Source of the DNA: Clostridiaceae bacterium
GTDB lineage: Bacteria; Bacillota; Clostridia; Oscillospirales; Acutalibacteraceae
Direction: 5' to 3'
Assembly: GCA_904501895.1 (NCBI GenBank)
Contig: CAJGCX010000013.1
Location: 1-23,930, forward strand
DNA length: 23,930 bases
A program made the translations under genes and the position numbers. Under the pieces are notes generated by a model that ran no database searches, had not been told where the DNA came from, and worked only from the letters and a program-made list of their open reading frames with translations. This document shows, piece after piece, positions 8,009-15,644 of this stretch (positions are counted from its first letter, which is position 1; each line of letters starts with the position of its first letter).

Positions 8009-8108
8009 GATTGAATTATTTTTTCGCAAGACAATCTCGCCGAGACGAAGCTGTATCAGGTATACTGCGAGTTGAGTGCGAGGAAGTATTGTGGAAAAAG
8101 AATCAATC
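8009..8108. repeat. Second, imperfect long inverted repeat overlapping the ridA stop codon
   Basis: The segment begins GATTGAATTATTTTTTC and ends GAAAAAGAATCAATC. The two halves can be folded on each other almost throughout with small gaps: GACAATCTCGCCGAG opposite GCGAGGAAGTATTGT, and CTGTAT near the tip opposite GTATAC. It lies 7 bases after the first inverted repeat. Its last bases contain the TGA stop of ridA. It may form the 3' end structure of the ridA transcript. Confidence 0.55.
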
Positions 8109-8483
8109 TTTAACAATAGCGATTGTTTCTACTTCTACGAGTACATCCTTTGGAAGTTGTTTTGCTGCTACGCATGAACGTGCAGGCTTACTTGTGAAGT
8201 ATTCTGCGTAGATTCCGTTGAATGTTGCGAAATCCTCCATATTCTTAAGGAAGCAAGTTGTTTTAACAACATTTTCAAGGTCACTGCCTGCTGCTTCAAG
8301 AAGGTTTTTGATATTTTCGCAAACCTGCTTTGTCTGTCCTTCAATAGTTGTTGCTTCAACCTCACCGTTTGCAGGGTTGATTGCAATCTGACCTGAAGTG
8401 AACACCATATTTCCTACAACCTTTGCCTGTGAATATGGACCAATTGCTGCAGGTGCTTTATCTGTACTGATTGTTTTAATCAT
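8103..8483 (-). CDS. ridA: RidA family 2-iminobutanoate/2-iminopropanoate deaminase
   Basis: Hydrolyses the reactive imine/enamine intermediates released by PLP-dependent threonine and serine dehydratases, protecting other PLP enzymes. The 126 residues match the RidA core end to end: IGPYSQA (14-20), FTSGQIAI (28-35), ENIKNLLEAAGS (56-67), PARS with the carboxylate-binding Arg102, and VEVETIA with Glu119 at the active-site position. It forms trimers in characterised relatives. The SD AAGGAG overlaps the stop codon of the upstream threonine dehydratase gene and lies 8 bases from the ATG, so the two are translationally coupled. This is a textbook pairing of an enamine producer with its scavenger. 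The stop codon lies inside an inverted repeat at 8009-8108. Confidence 0.95.
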   Translation of the reverse strand: MIKTISTDKAPAAIGPYSQAKVVGNMVFTSGQIAINPANGEVEATTIEGQTKQVCENIKNLLEAAGSDLENVVKTTCFLKNMEDFATFNGIYAEYFTSKPARSCVAAKQLPKDVLVEVETIAIVKD

Positions 8484-8495
8484 AATTATTACTCC

Positions 8496-9689
8496 TTATA
8501 CTAATTTGTATCCCTGTGAAATAAGCTCATTTTTAATAAGCTCAATATGGTCAAAGTTTCTTGTTTCTAAGAGTATTCTCAAGAAGCAACCATTGATATC
8601 AGAGTTTTCAGATGCTCTTTCGTGGTGAATTGAGATAACATTACCGCCTAAATCGGCAATAATGTTTGAAACGCCCTTAAGCTGACCAGGTTTGTCAACA
8701 AGCTCAATTGTAAGTGAATATGTACGGCCGCTTGTGAGAAGACCACGCTTGATTACACGAGAAAGAATTGTAACGTCGATATTACCACCTGAAACAAGGC
8801 AAACAACCTTCTTACCCTTTACATCAACCTTATTAAACATTACTGCTGCTACTGCCACTGCACCTGCACCCTCAGTAATAAGCTTCTGCTGTTCAATAAG
8901 TGCGAGAATTGCAGTTGCGATTTCGTCGTCAGAAACTGTTACAACCTCATCGACATATTTCTTTACATATTCAAATGTGTTAGCACCAGGCTCTTTTACT
9001 GCGATACCGTCAGCAATAGTCGAAACACTGTCGAGTCTTTCGATTTTGTCATCCTTAATTGAGTTGAACATACTTGGTGCGCCCTTTGCCTGAACACCAT
9101 AAACCTTAACATTAGGATTAAGTGCCTTAATAGCAAATGAAACACCACTGATAAGACCGCCACCACCGATTGGGACAACAACTGCATCAGCATCAGCAAT
9201 CTGGTCAAGAATTTCAAGACCGATTGTACCCTGACCTGCAATAACATCGTCATCGTCAAATGGGTGAACAAAGGTATAGCCCTTTTCATCACGGAGCTGT
9301 AATGCTCTGTTATAAGCATCATCATAAACGCCCTCAACAAGGCAGATGTCAGCACCGTAGCTCTTTGTAGCCTCTACCTTTGAGATAGGAGCACCGTCAG
9401 GAAGACAAATAAGTGATTTAATGCCATTTTTTGTTGCAGCAAGAGCAACACCCTGAGCGTGGTTACCTGCTGAACAAGCAATAACACCCTTTGCCTTTTC
9501 CTCTGCTGAAAGCTGACTGATTTTATAAGCAGCACCACGAACCTTAAATGAGCCTGTTACCTGAAGGTTTTCTGTTTTAAGATAAACCTCACAGTCAGGA
9601 TTGATTTTTGGTGCATAAATCATATCTGTTTTACGGATGATATCCTTTAAAACAAATGAAGCATGATAGATTTTATCAAGTGTTACCAT
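8496..9689 (-). CDS. ilvA: Threonine dehydratase (threonine ammonia-lyase), PLP-dependent
   Basis: Converts L-threonine to 2-oxobutanoate and ammonia, and in many relatives also L-serine to pyruvate. In the 397 residues, the PLP Schiff-base lysine is Lys49 in TGSFKVRG, SAGNHAQG (73-80) binds the substrate carboxylate, the phosphate-binding glycine loop is GGGG (175-178), and SGGN (300-303) contacts the PLP ring. A single C-terminal ACT-like domain (about 323-397) gives the medium form shared by catabolic TdcB-like and clostridial IlvA enzymes; the long biosynthetic form has two. Biosynthetic (isoleucine) versus catabolic use cannot be separated by sequence alone, and no ilv genes are nearby. 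The SD is weak (GAAAGAAG). The promoter is at 9723-9752, and ridA follows in the same operon. Confidence 0.94.
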   Translation of the reverse strand: MVTLDKIYHASFVLKDIIRKTDMIYAPKINPDCEVYLKTENLQVTGSFKVRGAAYKISQLSAEEKAKGVIACSAGNHAQGVALAATKNGIKSLICLPDGAPISKVEATKSYGADICLVEGVYDDAYNRALQLRDEKGYTFVHPFDDDDVIAGQGTIGLEILDQIADADAVVVPIGGGGLISGVSFAIKALNPNVKVYGVQAKGAPSMFNSIKDDKIERLDSVSTIADGIAVKEPGANTFEYVKKYVDEVVTVSDDEIATAILALIEQQKLITEGAGAVAVAAVMFNKVDVKGKKVVCLVSGGNIDVTILSRVIKRGLLTSGRTYSLTIELVDKPGQLKGVSNIIADLGGNVISIHHERASENSDINGCFLRILLETRNFDHIELIKNELISQGYKLV

Positions 9690-9722
9690 AATATTACTTC
9701 TTTCTAAAAAACGATTAGAAGT

Positions 9723-9752
9723 ATTCTATCACAATAAAGTGATAAATTGCAA
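9723..9752 (-). promoter_or_regulatory. Promoter of the threonine dehydratase-ridA operon with a candidate operator
   Basis: The minus strand reads TTGCAA (9747-9752), an 18-base spacer and TAGAAT (9723-9728), with an extended -10 TG. A perfect inverted repeat, TATCAC-N6-GTGATA (9727-9744), fills the spacer and touches the -10, placing any bound protein in direct competition with RNA polymerase. Repression is inferred; no regulator gene is adjacent. Confidence 0.65.
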
Positions 9753-9769
9753 TACTTATTCATAAAAAA

Positions 9770-9795
9770 ATGGGACTGATTAACCTCAGCCCCAT
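9770..9795 (-). terminator. Rho-independent terminator of the GPH symporter gene
   Basis: On the minus strand ATGGGGCTGA pairs with TCAGTCCCAT (10 bp including one G-U) around a short loop and is followed by seven T residues. It lies 16 bases after the symporter stop and upstream of the dehydratase promoter. Confidence 0.85.
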
Positions 9796-9811
9796 ATATT
9801 TTTTTCTTTGA

Positions 9812-11314
9812 TTATTCAGTAACAACGAATCCTTCAGCTTCACGCTTTGCCTGAAGAGATGCTATCATATCCTTCTTTTCTTTTCCTGCAATTTTATAGA
9901 AGAACATTGGAATTGCACAAAGAAGCATACTGATACCAGGAACGATTGAAACGAGTGAGAACATTGCAAATCTCATATCAGCTGGCATATCAAGGGCTGA
10001 TACAACTGCAGTTGATGAATACATCTGTGCAGGGTCAAGACCGATTACCATATACATAACAACAATACCTGATGTTGCAAATGCGTTACCGATTTTGTTG
10101 ATAAAGCCCTGACAAGCAGCACCAAGAGCGTTGTCACGGAAACCTGTCTTAAGCTCCATATAGTCAAGGCAGTCACCAATCATTGCAAGACAAACTGTGT
10201 TGATAACGCCAAGTGGAATACAAGAAATAATGATGAAAGGAATACAAGCATAAAGATTCATTGTAAACCAACCAACAAGAGTTGTGATGATACTTGCAAC
10301 AAAGCCTGCAAGACATGTTGTAATAACAAGCTTCTTGTAGTCAAATTTCTTCATAAGTTTAGGCATAAAGAGTGTTGCACCGAAAAGACCAACAATTGAA
10401 CTAATCTGGAAAACTGTTTTAACAGTTGAGATACTTGATTCGATTGCAGCATTTCTTGCAGCTTCATCAGCAAGAGTTGCAAGGTCAGGACCAATATAGA
10501 ATGAATAACGTGCAACGTGAATAGCAGCTGCTGAAACCATATAACGACCACTTGAAAGGATACCCATCAAAAGAACAAGCACAAGTGGTTTGCATTTGAA
10601 AATACGGGAAAGCTGTGATGGTTCACCCTCTGCACGCTTTTTAACAGGCATTTTAACGTGTTCCTTAACTCCTGTACAAGCACGTGAATAAAGGATTGTG
10701 CCAAGAGCAACTGTTACAATTGCCATAATAAGATATTTTCTTTTCTGAATTGTAAGGAAATCTGTTACATTAGAGCTTTCAGCCCAAGAAGCAATAATAA
10801 AGCCTACAACAAGGAAAAGAACCTCAGGAACAGCAGAACCGATTGAGTTGAAAATCTTACTAACAGAAATAACAGAGCTTCTTTCCTCTGAATCAGGAGT
10901 CATAACATTTGGAAGTCCCCAGAAAGAAACGTCACCAACTGTATAAATCATACCCCAAGCAACATAAACGATTGCTGAATAAATCATCATTTCTGTTTTG
11001 TCAAGATTAGGGCTCATATACATTAAAAATGTTACTATTGCGATAGGAATAAGTGCAGCACGGATGAAAGGAAGCATTTTACCTGATTTGAGTGTGCTTC
11101 TATCAACAATCATACCCATAAGAGGGTCATTGATAGCATCCCATACTCGAGCTAAAAGCATAAGCAAAAGCACGAACATAGGTGAAAGCTGCAAAACATT
11201 AAGGTAATAGTCACTTATGTAGCTGGACATGAGTGCATAAATCATACCCTGACCTAATCCTGCGACACAGAATGCGGTCATTTCACTTTTCTGAACATAT
11301 TTTTTCTGTTCCAT
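9812..11314 (-). CDS. GPH-family sodium:glycoside symporter (MelB/XylP-like MFS)
   Basis: A 500-residue polytopic inner-membrane carrier of the glycoside-pentoside-hexuronide:cation symporter family. The family hallmark is ARVWDAINDP (55-64), where Asp59 and Asp63 correspond to the cation-binding aspartates of MelB. SGKMLPFI follows in the first cytoplasmic loop. About twelve hydrophobic segments are visible, with a charged central loop (about 215-235). The SD AAGGAG is 8 bases from the ATG. It lies 24 bases downstream of the first yhhN gene on the same strand with no terminator between, so it is probably driven by that gene's promoter. Substrate is likely a glycoside, pentoside or hexuronide. 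LacZ in the same window makes galactosides plausible, but it is over 5 kb away in another operon. Confidence 0.9.
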   Translation of the reverse strand: MEQKKYVQKSEMTAFCVAGLGQGMIYALMSSYISDYYLNVLQLSPMFVLLLMLLARVWDAINDPLMGMIVDRSTLKSGKMLPFIRAALIPIAIVTFLMYMSPNLDKTEMMIYSAIVYVAWGMIYTVGDVSFWGLPNVMTPDSEERSSVISVSKIFNSIGSAVPEVLFLVVGFIIASWAESSNVTDFLTIQKRKYLIMAIVTVALGTILYSRACTGVKEHVKMPVKKRAEGEPSQLSRIFKCKPLVLVLLMGILSSGRYMVSAAAIHVARYSFYIGPDLATLADEAARNAAIESSISTVKTVFQISSIVGLFGATLFMPKLMKKFDYKKLVITTCLAGFVASIITTLVGWFTMNLYACIPFIIISCIPLGVINTVCLAMIGDCLDYMELKTGFRDNALGAACQGFINKIGNAFATSGIVVMYMVIGLDPAQMYSSTAVVSALDMPADMRFAMFSLVSIVPGISMLLCAIPMFFYKIAGKEKKDMIASLQAKREAEGFVVTE

Positions 11315-11338
11315 AATATTTTCTCCTTTTCTTATTTA

Positions 11339-12064
11339 TCACATGAGAATTGATAAAACTAAAACAAATTGAGAGGTATAATATATTGTGTGATTTAAAA
11401 TCACGTTTCTGGCTTTGTTTTCACCCTCTTTAAAGAAAACAAAGGAAAGAACTAAATCGGAAATTGCAAATAATACTGTTCCTAAAAACATTGTTATATA
11501 TCGTGGTAAGCTCTCAGGTGCCGGTTCACCGTTTATTAAAGGGAATAAGCCGAGCATATTCATAGCGTTAAGGCTGAATGTGACAGTCATCATGGTAGTT
11601 ATGCTATAAACAAATGTTAGTGTTTCGAATTTACCATATTTCATACCCATTTTCTTTGATAGGAAATGATTTATTGTTCCAACAAGAGTTGCACAGAATA
11701 TTGCAAAGGCAATTTGCCACGGAACAAATTTTGTATATGTTGCAAGAATTGCTACTATATACAAAAGATGACCTATAAGGAAGCTTATCATTCCTGCAAA
11801 GGTATATTTTTCTTCATATTTCTTATGTGCATATTTAAGGTCGAGAAAGACATCGCCAAGCATTCCGAAAAACAAGCCGATAACAATAAAAATGCCATAT
11901 CGGAAGTTATCAAAGGACATTGTTAAGGCGGTTCTACCCATGGCTATAAAGGTAAGTGAAGCTAAAGTCTTTAAAACCAATGCCTTAAATCCACCCCGAC
12001 GGACTCGCACAATCAGAAATGCTATTACAAGCAGAAAATACACTGCTGACATAACATTTAGCAT
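11339..12064 (-). CDS. YhhN/TMEM86-family membrane protein (lysoplasmalogenase family), copy 1
   Basis: A 241-residue multi-spanning membrane protein with about eight hydrophobic segments. Family landmarks are FGMLGDVFLD (66-75), the following FLIGHLLYI with His99, and a late LFAISDLVLS with the conserved SD pair. Characterised members hydrolyse the vinyl-ether bond of lysoplasmalogens; activity here is inferred from the family only. I start at the ATG at 12064: AAAGAG lies 8 bases upstream, whereas the GTG three codons earlier falls on that SD. The promoter is at 12105-12133. The gene reads into the GPH symporter. It is clearly paralogous to the gene at 12169-12879, sharing order, motifs and the basic RRGG/LRGG stretch near residue 23. 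Confidence 0.85.
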   Translation of the reverse strand: MLNVMSAVYFLLVIAFLIVRVRRGGFKALVLKTLASLTFIAMGRTALTMSFDNFRYGIFIVIGLFFGMLGDVFLDLKYAHKKYEEKYTFAGMISFLIGHLLYIVAILATYTKFVPWQIAFAIFCATLVGTINHFLSKKMGMKYGKFETLTFVYSITTMMTVTFSLNAMNMLGLFPLINGEPAPESLPRYITMFLGTVLFAISDLVLSFVFFKEGENKARNVILNHTIYYTSQFVLVLSILM

Positions 12065-12104
12065 TATAATCACTCTTTTTTTACGTAATTTTTACAATAA
12101 AAAA

Positions 12105-12133
12105 ATTATACCAATAATTGCAGTAAATTGCAA
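12105..12133 (-). promoter_or_regulatory. Sigma-A promoter of the yhhN copy 1-symporter operon
   Basis: The minus strand has TTGCAA (12128-12133), a 17-base spacer and a perfect TATAAT (12105-12110). The sequence TGCAATT occurs twice in the -35/spacer region. The 10-mer TTGCAATTTA at this -35 also occurs at the -35 of the threonine dehydratase promoter. Confidence 0.78.
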
Positions 12134-12150
12134 CTATCAGTATAATTAAA

Positions 12151-12170
12151 AAACAAATTCTTTTTTGTTT
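12151..12170 (-). terminator. Weak A/T hairpin at the end of yhhN copy 2
   Basis: AAACAAA (12151-12157) and TTTGTTT (12164-12170) could pair and are followed on the minus strand by TTTTAATT. The stem has no G-C core beyond one pair and overlaps the stop codon, so it is a poor terminator at best and readthrough into copy 1 is possible. Confidence 0.3.
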
Positions 12171-12879
12171 ATTTAAGCAACAATGTGCTTGCAAATGTGA
12201 ACTGTGCAGCGTAATAAAGAAGATGGTTTATTACCACATTTGTTTTTGTATTGCCACCGTCCTTGAAGTAAATATTCGAAAGAACAAGGTCGGAAAGTGT
12301 AAAGAGCACAGATGCAATTGAAAGCATAAGCAAATCAGTTGAGAAGCCATTATAGAATATACCGAAAATCGCTGTAAACATTGTACAAGCAAGGAAAACA
12401 CCATAAACGAAAAGGATTTTCTTAAATCTTCCGTACTTAACACCCATTGGTTTTTCAAGTAATAATGTTACAGTTGCAAAGATAACTGATGCGATGATGT
12501 TAATTACAGCATACCACCACTCGAAATTACCTTCACCATACTTGAAAGCAACGGCAGGAATATAGAAAATGTGGTTTGCAATAAAGCAGACAATACCTGC
12601 ATATGTATAAATATGATTGTGCTGCTTATAAACATATTTCATATCAAGCCACACATCACCTAAAAGTCCGAAAATCAATCCCATAATAACGAGAATACCA
12701 TATTCCATATCCTCACCATTATAGGCAAAGGCTGAAAACGCAGTACCAATAAAGCAGATTGAAGCACCCGCCTTAATGAACATTGCACCGATTCCGCCAC
12801 GTAACACACGCATAATAAGAAAAGCAATGGTTACTAAAACACCAATAATAATAGCTGCTGCATATATGTATTGATACAT
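12169..12879 (-). CDS. YhhN/TMEM86-family membrane protein (lysoplasmalogenase family), copy 2
   Basis: A 236-residue paralogue of the downstream YhhN protein. FGLLGDVWLD (70-79), ANHIFYI with His103, and LFTLSDLVLS align directly with FGMLGDVFLD, GHLLYI and LFAISDLVLS of copy 1. MGVKYGRF also matches MGMKYGKF. It has about eight membrane segments and no signal peptide beyond the first. The start at 12879 is supported by AGGAGG 7-8 bases upstream; the 15-codon longer frame has no SD. It has its own promoter (12913-12940) between the arms of an inverted repeat. A third, DUF6472-like gene lies just upstream on the same strand. The enzymatic role (lysoplasmalogen hydrolysis) is a family-level inference. 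Confidence 0.85.
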   Translation of the reverse strand: MYQYIYAAAIIIGVLVTIAFLIMRVLRGGIGAMFIKAGASICFIGTAFSAFAYNGEDMEYGILVIMGLIFGLLGDVWLDMKYVYKQHNHIYTYAGIVCFIANHIFYIPAVAFKYGEGNFEWWYAVINIIASVIFATVTLLLEKPMGVKYGRFKKILFVYGVFLACTMFTAIFGIFYNGFSTDLLMLSIASVLFTLSDLVLSNIYFKDGGNTKTNVVINHLLYYAAQFTFASTLLLK

Positions 12880-12906
12880 AAAGCACCCTCCTTTTAAATC
12901 CCCTGT

Positions 12907-12950
12907 AAGCATATTATAGTACAAAAAAATAATAAATCAATAATATGCTT
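12907..12950. promoter_or_regulatory. Promoter of yhhN copy 2 bracketed by a perfect 10-bp inverted repeat
   Basis: The minus-strand promoter is TTGATT (12935-12940), a 16-base spacer and TATAAT (12913-12918). The left arm AAGCATATTA (12907-12916) overlaps the -10 and the right arm TAATATGCTT (12941-12950) abuts the -35. The arm centres are 34 bp apart, about three helical turns. It is not followed by a T-run, so it is unlikely to be the terminator of the upstream gene. Paired repressor sites are one reading; chance in AT-rich DNA is another. Confidence 0.55.
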
Positions 12951-12955
12951 TAAAA

Positions 12956-13129
12956 TTAATTCTGTTTTCTTACCAATCCGTACTCATCATCAAGTCTGAA
13001 GTATGGACAATGGTAGTTTTTATTGGTTAAAAAACGCATCATTTCATCTTCGTCAAGATTTATATCACAGCAATACTCTTCCGATTCGTCGTCGAAATAG
13101 TAGTTTGCACAGTTTTCACACTGAGACAT
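12956..13129 (-). CDS. Small cysteine-rich protein, DUF6472-like
   Basis: A 57-residue acidic protein starting MSQCENCANYYFDD, with CC at 20-21, NLDEDEM in the middle, HCPYF at 40-44 and the ending RKQN. The CxxC near the N-terminus plus later Cys residues suggests a small metal-binding (zinc ribbon-like) fold. It matches my recollection of the clostridial DUF6472 family (CENCANY, CDVNLDEDEM, CPYY, DEY), whose function is unknown. The ATG at 13129 has GAGGTG (13135-13140) 5 bases upstream. It has its own strong promoter and lies downstream of the pcrA terminator, so it is not simply part of the pcrA transcript. Coding is supported by the SD, the promoter and the conserved-looking Cys pattern. 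Confidence 0.85.
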   Translation of the reverse strand: MSQCENCANYYFDDESEEYCCDINLDEDEMMRFLTNKNYHCPYFRLDDEYGLVRKQN

Positions 13130-13154
13130 ACACTCACCTCTTCATTATATGATG

Positions 13155-13183
13155 ATTCTAACATATTTTCACAGATTTCGCAA
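13155..13183 (-). promoter_or_regulatory. Sigma-A promoter of the DUF6472-like gene
   Basis: The minus strand has TTGCGA (13178-13183), a 17-base spacer and TAGAAT (13155-13160), with the extended -10 dinucleotide TG one base upstream of the hexamer. Confidence 0.72.
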
Positions 13184-13242
13184 CAAACTCAGATAAACAA
13201 TTATATCTTAATTTATCGATTACCGATTTATCTGCATAAAAT

Positions 13243-13265
13243 TGAGGCCACAAGCTGTGACCTCA
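13243..13265 (-). terminator. Rho-independent terminator of pcrA
   Basis: On the minus strand TGAGGTCACA pairs with TGTGGCCTCA (10 bp, one U-G) around GCT and is followed by ATTTTAT. It starts 6 bases after the pcrA stop codon. Confidence 0.82.
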
Positions 13266-13270
13266 TATTC

Positions 13271-15625
13271 TTATACCTTTTTAACAACGCCCATATTTGC
13301 CATAATCTTTTTGGTTCCCACTTTTTCAAAGGCGATTTCCATAAGTGTATCGTTACCCATTGGCTTAAGTGAAACAATCATACCCTTGCCGAATACTCTG
13401 TGAGTAACTGCTTCACCAACCATAAATGAATCTGTAGATTTCTTTGGTGCTGATTTGAAGCCAACACCGAAGCCACTTGTTGCAGGCTTTGATGCCTGAG
13501 CATTCGTATTATTAACGGCATTGCGGATTGGTGTTCTTGGCTTAACAAGAGTTTCACAACAATCCATTGGTAATTCTGCTAAAAATCTTGATGGCATATT
13601 GTATTTTGTTGAGCCAAAAATCATTCTTGAACGTGTGTTGAGAAGATAAAGCTTTTCTTTTGCACGTGTGATTCCGACATAAGCAAGACGTCTTTCCTCT
13701 TCGATTTCAGAAGGGTCATAAAGTGACTGCATACCAGGGAAAACGCTTTCTTCAAGACCCGGAATAAAAACCACAGGGAATTCAAGACCCTTTGAAGCGT
13801 GCAATGTCATAAGCACTACTGAATCGGAATCAGCGTTATAATTATCAATATCAGTAAGAAGCGCAACCTCTTCAAGGAAATCTGTCAATTCTCCGTCAGG
13901 GTTTTCCTCCTTGTATCGGATAAGGTTAGAGTTAAGCTCATCCAAGTTCTGAAGTCTGTCCTCTGCCTTTTCCTTTTCAGTAGAATAAAGATATGCTTTA
14001 TACCCTATTTCGTCAAGAAGTGAAATGAAGACTGATGACATTGATTCACGGTTTAAAAGGTCAGCAAAGCTTTCAATCATCTGTGTAAACTCAATAAGCT
14101 TTTGTGCACTTCTCTTAAGCTTTTCATATTCGTCTGCTGTTTTAAACACCTGGAAAAGACTTATATTCAAGGCATCGGAAATTTCCTTCGCATAAGCAAT
14201 AGTTGTAGCACCGATTCCTCGCTTCGGAACATTGATAATTCTTTCAAGACGGACACTGTCGTCATGATTTGCGATAACTGAAAGGTAAGCCAGAGCATCC
14301 TTGATTTCCACACGGTCATAGAACTTATGTCCACCGATAATTCTGTATGGAATACCACTTCTTACAAAGCATCTTTCAATTGAGTTGGACATTGAATTCA
14401 TACGATAAAGAACTGCAAAATCGCTGAATTTCTTATTCTTACTCATTTGCTTCATAATTTCATCAGCAATATATTTACCCTCTGAAAATTCATCCTCGAG
14501 AGTGTTAAGGGTAATTTTATCACCAGAGCCATTTGATGTCCAAAGATTTTTACCCTTACGCTGTTCATTATGAGAAATAACAGCATTTGCACCGTCAAGA
14601 ATATTCTGTGTTGAACGGTAATTCTGTTCAAGACGGATAACCTGTGCATTACTAAAATTATTTTCAAAGCTTAAAATGTTTTCAATTGTTGCACCACGGA
14701 ATTTGTAAATACTCTGGTCATCGTCACCAACAACGCATATGTTGTTATAGCCCTCTGACAAAAGCTTTGTGAGCATAAACTGAGCGTGGTTTGTATCCTG
14801 ATACTCATCAACAAGAACATATTTAAACTTATTCTGATAATATTCTCTTACGTCTTCATTTTCCTTTAAGAGCTTAACAGTATAGAAAATGATGTCGTCA
14901 AAGTCCATAGCATCAGCACTTTTTAACTGCTTCTGATATTTTTCATAGCAGTCACCTATCTGCTTTTCTCTGAAATTACCACTACCAAGATTCAGGAATT
15001 CTTCAGGTGGGACTAACATATCCTTTGCCTTGCTGATTTCAGCAAGAATTGACTTATGAGGCAAAAACTTATCATCAATATTGAGAAGTCGTTGACATTC
15101 CTTCATAACACGTCTGCTATCGTCAGTATCATAAATTGTGAAATGCTTTGAAAAACCTAAAAGCTCAGCGTTTCTACGAAGAATACGAAGACAGATTGAG
15201 TGGAATGTACCCGCCCAGATGTCGTTTGCATCCTCACCGATTCTTAAAACCAATCTATCCTTTAATTCCTTCGCCGCCTTATTAGTGAAGGTGAAAGCAA
15301 GGATTTCCCAAGGCTTTGGTGCATCAACTGACAACAAATTCTTAATAAACGGATAAACAGAGTTGTCTCCGTTATAATATGCCTGCATCAATTCATAAGA
15401 ATTTTCATCAGGATAATATTCCAATTCAGTTGAATTATATGCATTACCGTATTTCATAAGATTTGCAATACGGTTTACAAGAACAGTAGTTTTACCACTA
15501 CCTGCACCTGCAAGAATTAAAAGCGGTCCATCAATTGATAAGACCGCTTTCAACTGCATAGGATTCATTTTATTAAATTCATTTTCAATTATCTTTTTTC
15601 TTAACTCACAGATTTGTGAATACAT
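13271..15625 (-). CDS. pcrA: ATP-dependent DNA helicase PcrA (UvrD/Rep superfamily 1A)
   Basis: A 3'-5' DNA helicase for repair, replication-conflict resolution and plasmid rolling-circle replication. In 784 residues the SF1 motifs occur in order: Q-motif NPMQ (21-24), Walker A AGAGSGKT (39-46), Ia FTNKAAKEL, II VDEYQDT, III VGDDDQSIYKFRGA, IV QNYRST, V TLHASKGLEFPVVF and VI RRLAYVGITRAKE. The C-terminus (VGEAVTHRVFGKG onward) matches the Tudor-like tail of PcrA that contacts RNA polymerase. Between motif I and Ia there is an extra segment (about 59-104, rich in Tyr, Asn and acidic residues) not found in the standard PcrA arrangement. The SD AGGAG is 8 bases from the ATG, within the 19-base gap after the fumarase-subunit gene. 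It is the last gene of a three-gene operon. Confidence 0.95.
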   Translation of the reverse strand: MYSQICELRKKIIENEFNKMNPMQLKAVLSIDGPLLILAGAGSGKTTVLVNRIANLMKYGNAYNSTELEYYPDENSYELMQAYYNGDNSVYPFIKNLLSVDAPKPWEILAFTFTNKAAKELKDRLVLRIGEDANDIWAGTFHSICLRILRRNAELLGFSKHFTIYDTDDSRRVMKECQRLLNIDDKFLPHKSILAEISKAKDMLVPPEEFLNLGSGNFREKQIGDCYEKYQKQLKSADAMDFDDIIFYTVKLLKENEDVREYYQNKFKYVLVDEYQDTNHAQFMLTKLLSEGYNNICVVGDDDQSIYKFRGATIENILSFENNFSNAQVIRLEQNYRSTQNILDGANAVISHNEQRKGKNLWTSNGSGDKITLNTLEDEFSEGKYIADEIMKQMSKNKKFSDFAVLYRMNSMSNSIERCFVRSGIPYRIIGGHKFYDRVEIKDALAYLSVIANHDDSVRLERIINVPKRGIGATTIAYAKEISDALNISLFQVFKTADEYEKLKRSAQKLIEFTQMIESFADLLNRESMSSVFISLLDEIGYKAYLYSTEKEKAEDRLQNLDELNSNLIRYKEENPDGELTDFLEEVALLTDIDNYNADSDSVVLMTLHASKGLEFPVVFIPGLEESVFPGMQSLYDPSEIEEERRLAYVGITRAKEKLYLLNTRSRMIFGSTKYNMPSRFLAELPMDCCETLVKPRTPIRNAVNNTNAQASKPATSGFGVGFKSAPKKSTDSFMVGEAVTHRVFGKGMIVSLKPMGNDTLMEIAFEKVGTKKIMANMGVVKKV

Positions 15626-15644
15626 TTATATTTCTCCTATAACA

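Noticed and set aside
7987..8211. Small plus-strand reading frame across the inverted repeats
   Set aside because: It runs through hairpin arms and antisense to ridA, with no SD and no recognisable protein.
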